Source: JBKQWK01 sp052139595 (GTDB lineage Bacteria > Actinomycetota > Thermoleophilia > UBA2241). Taken from it: 9,843 nt of DNA. Under the pieces are notes generated by a model. The model had not been told where the DNA came from and ran no database searches. It saw nothing but the letters and a program-made list of their open reading frames with translations. The stretch spans positions 1-9,843 of the forward strand of contig JBKQWK010000142.1 in the NCBI GenBank assembly GCA_052139595.1, given 5' to 3'. Below, one piece after another: positions 6,290-9,843 of this stretch. Positions within the stretch are counted from its first letter, which is position 1; each line of letters begins with the position of its first letter. Made by a program: the position numbers and the translations under genes.

Positions 6290-7690
6290 GTGACGGTGCC
6301 GCTGCAACCCAGCGCGCCCGATCCGGCGGCAGTGCCGCCCAGTGGCGAACTGCCACCGACGCTGGCCGGCGCTGTTTTCCTCAGTGATGATGTTCAGCGG
6401 CGCGCCCGTCGCAATCTCGCCAGCCTTGTTAGCGAGGACTCGACCCTGCCATCGCTCAACGCCATCGTTGACGCGATTCGCCAGGAGCTTGAAGTTCATG
6501 ACAAGGTGGCCATCCTCTACCTGAAGCTGCGACTTTACGGGCGGCTGGAGCAGATCTTCGGCTGGCAGGTTGTCGACGAGATTCTGGCGGTAGTGGCCCA
6601 CAATTTGCGCGCTATGGTGGGCAGCACGTTGCGCCGCCTCGATGTGGTCGCCGATTTCACGCTCGCTGACAACGCCTTTCTGGTGGTCCTCTCGCCGCCG
6701 CGTTTGGGTGACGTGATTGCCGGCGGCGATCTGGCGGCGGTCAGCCGGCGCGTCTCTGAACGGCTGCAGGCAACGCTTCTCAACGATCTGTCGCCCGGCA
6801 TCTTTGATCGTGCACATCCGACGGTTGGTGCCGCTACCGTTGTCGCTGACGATGCTCTGACCTTCGAGCAAAGCCTGCACCGGGGGGTGGCTTTGGCGAT
6901 GCAGGCGGCCGAGCAGCATGCAGCGACATACGATGCCGAACTTGAGCAGGCGCTTACTCAGTGTGTCTCCGGCAGAGATCTGGAGATTCTCTACGAGCCG
7001 ATCGTCGATACGACACGGCGTCTGGTTGTTGGTTACCATGCGGTGGCGCGCGGGCCGTTTTATTCGCCTTTGCGCCTGCCTGACGTGGCCAGTTACGTCG
7101 CTCGTCGCTCGCCACTGCTGCCCGCCTACGGTATGCACATGCGTCAACTCGCTGTCGCCGCCGCTGTCGGCCTGCGAGCAGACGAGCTTCTGTTGCTCGA
7201 GTGCGCCGCCAGCGAACAACCCAATGCCGCCGTCTTGGCGCTGAGCGAGTTCTACTCGCTCAATCAGGCGCTGGTTCCCCAGCATGTCGTCTTTGCGGTT
7301 GAGGCCGCTGATCTGGCTGCCAACAGCCCCTCAATTTTGCGCACGCTGGCCAACGTGCGCGAGATGGGATTTCAGCTCTGTATCTCTCGCCTTGGCGCTG
7401 AGTTCACGAACCTCGAACTCATTGCCGCGGTGGCGCCGGAGTTCGTTGCCCTTGAGCCGGCTCTCGTCGGCCACGCGGATGTCGACCCTACGGTCATCGA
7501 TGTCGTTCAGCTGCTGGTGCGTTTCGCCGATCGCATCGGCGCTCAGCTGCTCGCGCCCGGCGTTGTGCGGGCGGAACAGTCGGCGGCGCTGCGGCGAATC
7601 GGTGCGACGATGCAGAGCGGTGACTACTTGGCGAGTGCCGATTCGCGGCTGCGCCGGCCGCTGTTCGAGAGCTGGGGAGCGGGCGCATAG
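6290..7690 (+). CDS. Degenerate GGDEF-EAL tandem domain protein, probably non-catalytic
   Basis: This 466-residue soluble-looking protein has a Pro-rich leader (1-30). Residues about 60-210 have GGDEF-like architecture (helix DAIRQELEVH, strand KVAILYLKL, then LDVVADF), but LADNAF (125-130) stands where GGDEF should be. Residues about 222-455 look like an EAL domain: YEPIVDTTRRLVVGYHAVAR (235-254) aligns with the YQPIVD...GxEALVR opening. The catalytic Glu of EAL is His250. The DDFGTG motif is replaced by SRLGAEF (366-372), the lysine strand by FVALEPA, and AEGVE by APGVV (422-426). Neither c-di-GMP synthesis nor hydrolysis is therefore expected. Dead tandems of this kind often act as binding or signalling scaffolds; this protein's partner is unknown. 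Start GTG with AGG 6 nt upstream, 29 nt after the FmdB-type gene. No membrane or sensory domain is seen. Confidence 0.75.
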   Translation: MTVPLQPSAPDPAAVPPSGELPPTLAGAVFLSDDVQRRARRNLASLVSEDSTLPSLNAIVDAIRQELEVHDKVAILYLKLRLYGRLEQIFGWQVVDEILAVVAHNLRAMVGSTLRRLDVVADFTLADNAFLVVLSPPRLGDVIAGGDLAAVSRRVSERLQATLLNDLSPGIFDRAHPTVGAATVVADDALTFEQSLHRGVALAMQAAEQHAATYDAELEQALTQCVSGRDLEILYEPIVDTTRRLVVGYHAVARGPFYSPLRLPDVASYVARRSPLLPAYGMHMRQLAVAAAVGLRADELLLLECAASEQPNAAVLALSEFYSLNQALVPQHVVFAVEAADLAANSPSILRTLANVREMGFQLCISRLGAEFTNLELIAAVAPEFVALEPALVGHADVDPTVIDVVQLLVRFADRIGAQLLAPGVVRAEQSAALRRIGATMQSGDYLASADSRLRRPLFESWGAGA

Positions 7691-7720
7691 CGTCGCTGCT
7701 TTCGTTATCCTGGGTTGAGC

Positions 7721-7749
7721 GGCGGACAGGCACCTGAGCATGATCCGCC
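7721..7749. repeat. Inverted repeat between the EAL-like gene and surE
   Basis: GGCGGA (7721-7726) pairs with TCCGCC (7744-7749) around a 17-nt loop, which contains a further small CAGG-CA-CCTG palindrome (7727-7736). No T-run follows. It could be a weak transcript 3' hairpin for the preceding gene or a regulator site just upstream of the surE promoter. A 6-bp repeat of this composition may also occur by chance. Confidence 0.3.
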
Positions 7750-7761
7750 ACCCACTTCCTG

Positions 7762-7767
7762 TAGAAT
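7762..7767 (+). promoter_or_regulatory. -10 box for a probably leaderless surE transcript
   Basis: TAGAAT is a near-consensus -10 box ending 9 nt before the surE ATG. Transcription would start at about 7774-7777, at or within 3 nt of the A of the ATG. The bases between the box and the ATG (GACGACCAG) contain no convincing Shine-Dalgarno site. Leaderless mRNAs of this layout are common in actinobacteria. No clear -35 box was found. Confidence 0.5.
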
Positions 7768-7776
7768 GACGACCAG

Positions 7777-8571
7777 ATGCGCATTCTCTTGACCAACGAC
7801 GATGGTATAACCTCACCCGGCTTGGCCGTGCTGCGGCGGATTCTGGATCCCCTCGGAGAGGTCATCACCATTGCTCCCAGCTTCAACAACAGCGCTGTCG
7901 CGCGCAGCATTACGATTGATCGCAGTCTTGGTGTCGAGCCCGTTGTTTTCGGCGCTGGCTACGCTGGCTGGGCGGTCAACGGCACGCCCTGTGACTGTGT
8001 CCGCATCGCTCTGCTCGGTCAGCTTTCTTTGCCGCCGCAGGCCGTCGTCGCCGGCATCAACCTGGGCGCGAATACGGGCGACGACGTGACCTATTCAGGT
8101 ACCGTCGGCGCCGCGCTCGAGGGCGCCCTGCACGATTTACCGGCGGTCGCCGTGTCTGTCGCAAGCAAGGAACCAAGCTCGCTCGTCGAGGCCTCCGAAC
8201 TCGTCCGTGCGATCGTGGCGCGCTCTCTCAACGAAGCCCTGCCAGCGCGCACGGTTCTAAATATCAATCTGCCGGATAGGCCTCTAGCTGATATCGCCGG
8301 TGTGCTCGTCACCGGCCTGGGCGGAGCCAGTTGCTCCGACCGGCTCGAGATCAGCGGCAACCATAGCCGTGGCCACGAGTGGCGAGTCTACTGCGAGCCA
8401 CCGGCGGGTGAGCTGCCGCTAGGCAGCGACTCTGCCGCGCTTGCCGCCGGCTTTGTTGCTGTTACGCCGCTGCGCTACGATCTCGTCGATCCGCACGCCG
8501 TCGCTGCCATTGAAGCATGGCACCTCGACGACGTGCTTGCCCCGCAAGCCGGCGGGGCGGCTGGCCGGTAG
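7777..8571 (+). CDS. surE: SurE, 5'/3'-nucleotidase (nucleoside monophosphate phosphatase)
   Basis: SurE is a metal-dependent cytoplasmic phosphatase that removes phosphate from nucleoside 5'- and 3'-monophosphates and is linked to stationary-phase and stress survival. The 264-residue product begins MRILLTNDDGITSPG, with metal ligands D8 and D9. It has S39 in APSFNNSA (33-40) and N95 in GINLGANTGDDVTYSGTVGA (93-112), the same positions as the four metal ligands of characterised SurE proteins. VNGTP (67-71) and the strand VLNINLP are further family marks. The length is normal. Translation probably starts from a leaderless message at the ATG, since no ribosome site is seen. The HAD phosphatase gene starts 10 nt after the stop, so two phosphatases of unrelated folds lie side by side in one likely transcript. 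Confidence 0.95.
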   Translation: MRILLTNDDGITSPGLAVLRRILDPLGEVITIAPSFNNSAVARSITIDRSLGVEPVVFGAGYAGWAVNGTPCDCVRIALLGQLSLPPQAVVAGINLGANTGDDVTYSGTVGAALEGALHDLPAVAVSVASKEPSSLVEASELVRAIVARSLNEALPARTVLNINLPDRPLADIAGVLVTGLGGASCSDRLEISGNHSRGHEWRVYCEPPAGELPLGSDSAALAAGFVAVTPLRYDLVDPHAVAAIEAWHLDDVLAPQAGGAAGR

Positions 8572-8581
8572 CAGGTCGCCC

Positions 8582-9265
8582 GTGTCTGGCTTCGAGCCCG
8601 TCATTTTTGACCTTGACGGCACCGTTGTCGATACGGTGCAGCTCATTCGCGACTCGTTTCGCTTCGCGACCCGCACCGTTCTCGGCGTTGAGCTTGCGGA
8701 CGGTCAGATCATGGCCGGTGTTGGCCGGCCGCTGATGGCCCAGATGATCGCTCTCTCGCCCGATCATGCGCAGGAGTTGTACGACGCCTACCGCGAGTAC
8801 AACCATCGTTTTCATGACGAGTTGATCCGGCCTTATGCGGGCATGCGGACCGCTCTCGAACAGCTGCGTGCAGGTGGTCGCCATCTGGGTATCGTGACGT
8901 CAAAGAGCGCCGATACGACAGAGATGGCGTTCAGGGCCGTCGGCATTGGGCAGCTGTTCGACATTATCGTCACAGCCAGCGACAGCGGCGAGCACAAACC
9001 GTCGCCGGTGCCGGTACGGCTGTGTCTGGAGCGGTTCGCCGACGCCGGGTTACCGGCCGATCCGACGGCGGCAATCTATATCGGCGACAGCCCGTTCGAC
9101 ATTGCCGCCGGTGCCGCGGCCGGTACAACTACGGCGGCCGTCACCTGGGGTGTTTTTGGCCTCGACGAGCTGCTGGCGGCGCATCCCGATTTTGTCGTCG
9201 ACCGGCCGCGTGATCTGGTTGAACTCTGCCTTGGAGGCTCTGTGCGCGGAGAACCGCGGCGATGA
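8582..9265 (+). CDS. HAD-superfamily phosphatase, Gph/PpaX type
   Basis: This 227-residue hydrolase of the haloacid dehalogenase superfamily forms an aspartyl-phosphate intermediate. Motif I is FDLDGTVVDT, with nucleophile D10 and acid D12. A helical cap (about 15-85) resembles phosphoglycolate phosphatase and the pyrophosphatase PpaX. Motif II is TSKS at 106-109, motif III is K139 in GEHKPSP, and motif IV is IGDSPFD with D169 and D173. Substrate could be 2-phosphoglycolate (which also arises during repair of DNA 3' ends), pyrophosphate or another small phosphate ester; sequence alone does not decide. The GTG at 8582 was chosen over an ATG at 8441 that would run 47 codons inside surE and add non-family sequence; AGG lies 6 nt before the GTG. 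The TGA overlaps the ligA ATG as ATGA, so translation is coupled to the ligase. Confidence 0.88.
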   Translation: MSGFEPVIFDLDGTVVDTVQLIRDSFRFATRTVLGVELADGQIMAGVGRPLMAQMIALSPDHAQELYDAYREYNHRFHDELIRPYAGMRTALEQLRAGGRHLGIVTSKSADTTEMAFRAVGIGQLFDIIVTASDSGEHKPSPVPVRLCLERFADAGLPADPTAAIYIGDSPFDIAAGAAAGTTTAAVTWGVFGLDELLAAHPDFVVDRPRDLVELCLGGSVRGEPRR

Positions 9266-9843
9266 CGACGGCGGCCGAAGCGCGTGCCCGCGCCGCCGAG
9301 CTGCGCGCGCTGCTCGAGCACCATGCGCGTCAATACTACGTTCTCGACTCGCCCGAGATCGATGACGCCACGTACGACGCCCTGTTACGCGAGTTGCAGC
9401 AGCTCGAAGAAGAGTACCCGAAGTTGCGCCAAGCCGACTCACCAACGCAGCGAGTCGGGGGTCAGCCGCTGGCCAAGTTTGCTCCCGTTCGTCATCGACT
9501 GCCCATGCTCTCGCTGGCCAACGCGCGCAGTGAGGAGGACCTGCTCGCTTGGGACCGCCGCAATCGCCGCCTTCTTGCCGCTAGCGGTTTGGGAGAGGTG
9601 GTACTCAGCTTTGTCACCGAGCCAAAGATCGATGGTCTGGCAATTTCTCTCACGTACGTCAATGGCGTCTTCACCGTTGGCGCGACGCGCGGCAACGGTG
9701 TGATCGGCGAAGACGTGACGGCCAATCTGCGTACCGTTGGCTCGGTGCCCTTGCGTTTGCGCACGCCCAACCCACCACCGCTGGTTGAGGTGCGGGGCGA
9801 GGTCTACCTCTCGCTGGCCGGCTTCGCGCGCCTCAACGAGGCG
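9262..9843 (+). CDS. ligA: LigA, NAD+-dependent DNA ligase (5' part only)
   Basis: LigA seals nicks in replication and repair, using NAD+ as the AMP donor. Only the first 194 codons are in the window; the frame is still open at the right edge. Residues about 1-75 form domain Ia, which takes up NAD+ (YYVLDSPEIDDATYDALLREL). The adenylation domain follows, with SPTQRVGG, the PMLSLANA segment and the active-site lysine K122 in EPKIDG (120-125). TRGNGVIGEDVTANLRT (142-158) corresponds to the conserved TRGDG...GEDVT block, with Asn145 where Asp is usual. The window ends at VEVRGEVYLS and a few more residues, also typical of the family. The ATG overlaps the stop of the HAD gene by ATGA, so no separate promoter is expected. 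Confidence 0.96.
   Translation, partial: MTTAAEARARAAELRALLEHHARQYYVLDSPEIDDATYDALLRELQQLEEEYPKLRQADSPTQRVGGQPLAKFAPVRHRLPMLSLANARSEEDLLAWDRRNRRLLAASGLGEVVLSFVTEPKIDGLAISLTYVNGVFTVGATRGNGVIGEDVTANLRTVGSVPLRLRTPNPPPLVEVRGEVYLSLAGFARLNEA

Noticed and set aside
6272..7285. Long antisense open frame (337 codons) opposite the GGDEF-EAL-like gene
   Set aside because: The + strand product has a readable domain pattern, a start and a fitting operon position; the antisense product resembles nothing and has shadow-like composition.
8441..8581. ATG at 8441 as the start of the HAD phosphatase
   Set aside because: The extra 47 codons lie wholly within the end of surE and its spacer and read as an out-of-frame shadow; the GTG at 8582 sits just before motif I.
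9685..9699. TRGNG in LigA in place of the usual TRGDG
   Set aside because: A single Asp to Asn change in an otherwise normal ligase block; I cannot tell from memory whether it is rare in this group, so it is only noted in the gene entry.

Overview
The window is GC-rich DNA (estimated by eye at about 62-65% G+C) with every credible gene on the + strand. Spacing is tight, many starts are GTG or TTG, and a heat-shock operon includes an HspR-type MerR repressor. This suggests a high-GC actinobacterium, possibly a deep-branching lineage such as Thermoleophilia/Solirubrobacterales. The lineage is inferred from gene content and order; no rRNA or other strong taxonomic marker is present.

Region 1 (1-4773) is the protein-quality-control block. 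A very strong GC hairpin at the left edge is followed by grpE, dnaJ, hspR and a two-domain Clp AAA+ ATPase. dnaK would be expected just left of the window, but no recognisable part of it is present. GrpE and DnaJ are the DnaK co-chaperones. HspR is the repressor that, in actinobacteria, controls the dnaK operon with DnaK as co-repressor. The Clp ATPase sits where clpB often lies, but its short UVR-type middle domain and LGF ClpP-docking loop mark it as ClpC, an unfoldase for the ClpP protease.

Region 2 (4774-5845) holds a small unknown gene with one predicted membrane segment, an in-frame 31-codon mini-ORF after its stop, and a complete metallo-beta-lactamase-fold hydrolase. The hydrolase starts at a TTG that overlaps the mini-ORF stop.

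Region 3 (5846-7690) begins with an inverted repeat that contains a -10-like box. It is followed by an FmdB-type zinc-ribbon protein with a low-complexity tail, and then a 466-residue protein that reads as tandem degenerate GGDEF and EAL domains lacking the catalytic residues.

Region 4 (7691-9843) starts with a non-coding gap carrying a hairpin-like repeat and a -10 box only 9 nt from the surE start, which suggests a leaderless mRNA. surE (nucleotide phosphatase), a HAD phosphatase of the Gph/PpaX type and ligA (NAD+-dependent DNA ligase, cut by the right edge) follow with 10-nt or ATGA junctions and look co-transcribed.

Most of the window is conserved housekeeping content. The points most worth a second look are ClpC in the HspR operon, the catalytically dead GGDEF-EAL protein, the small membrane ORF with its in-frame continuation, the edge hairpin, and the two promoter regions. 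I found no mobile element, CRISPR array, tRNA or rRNA.
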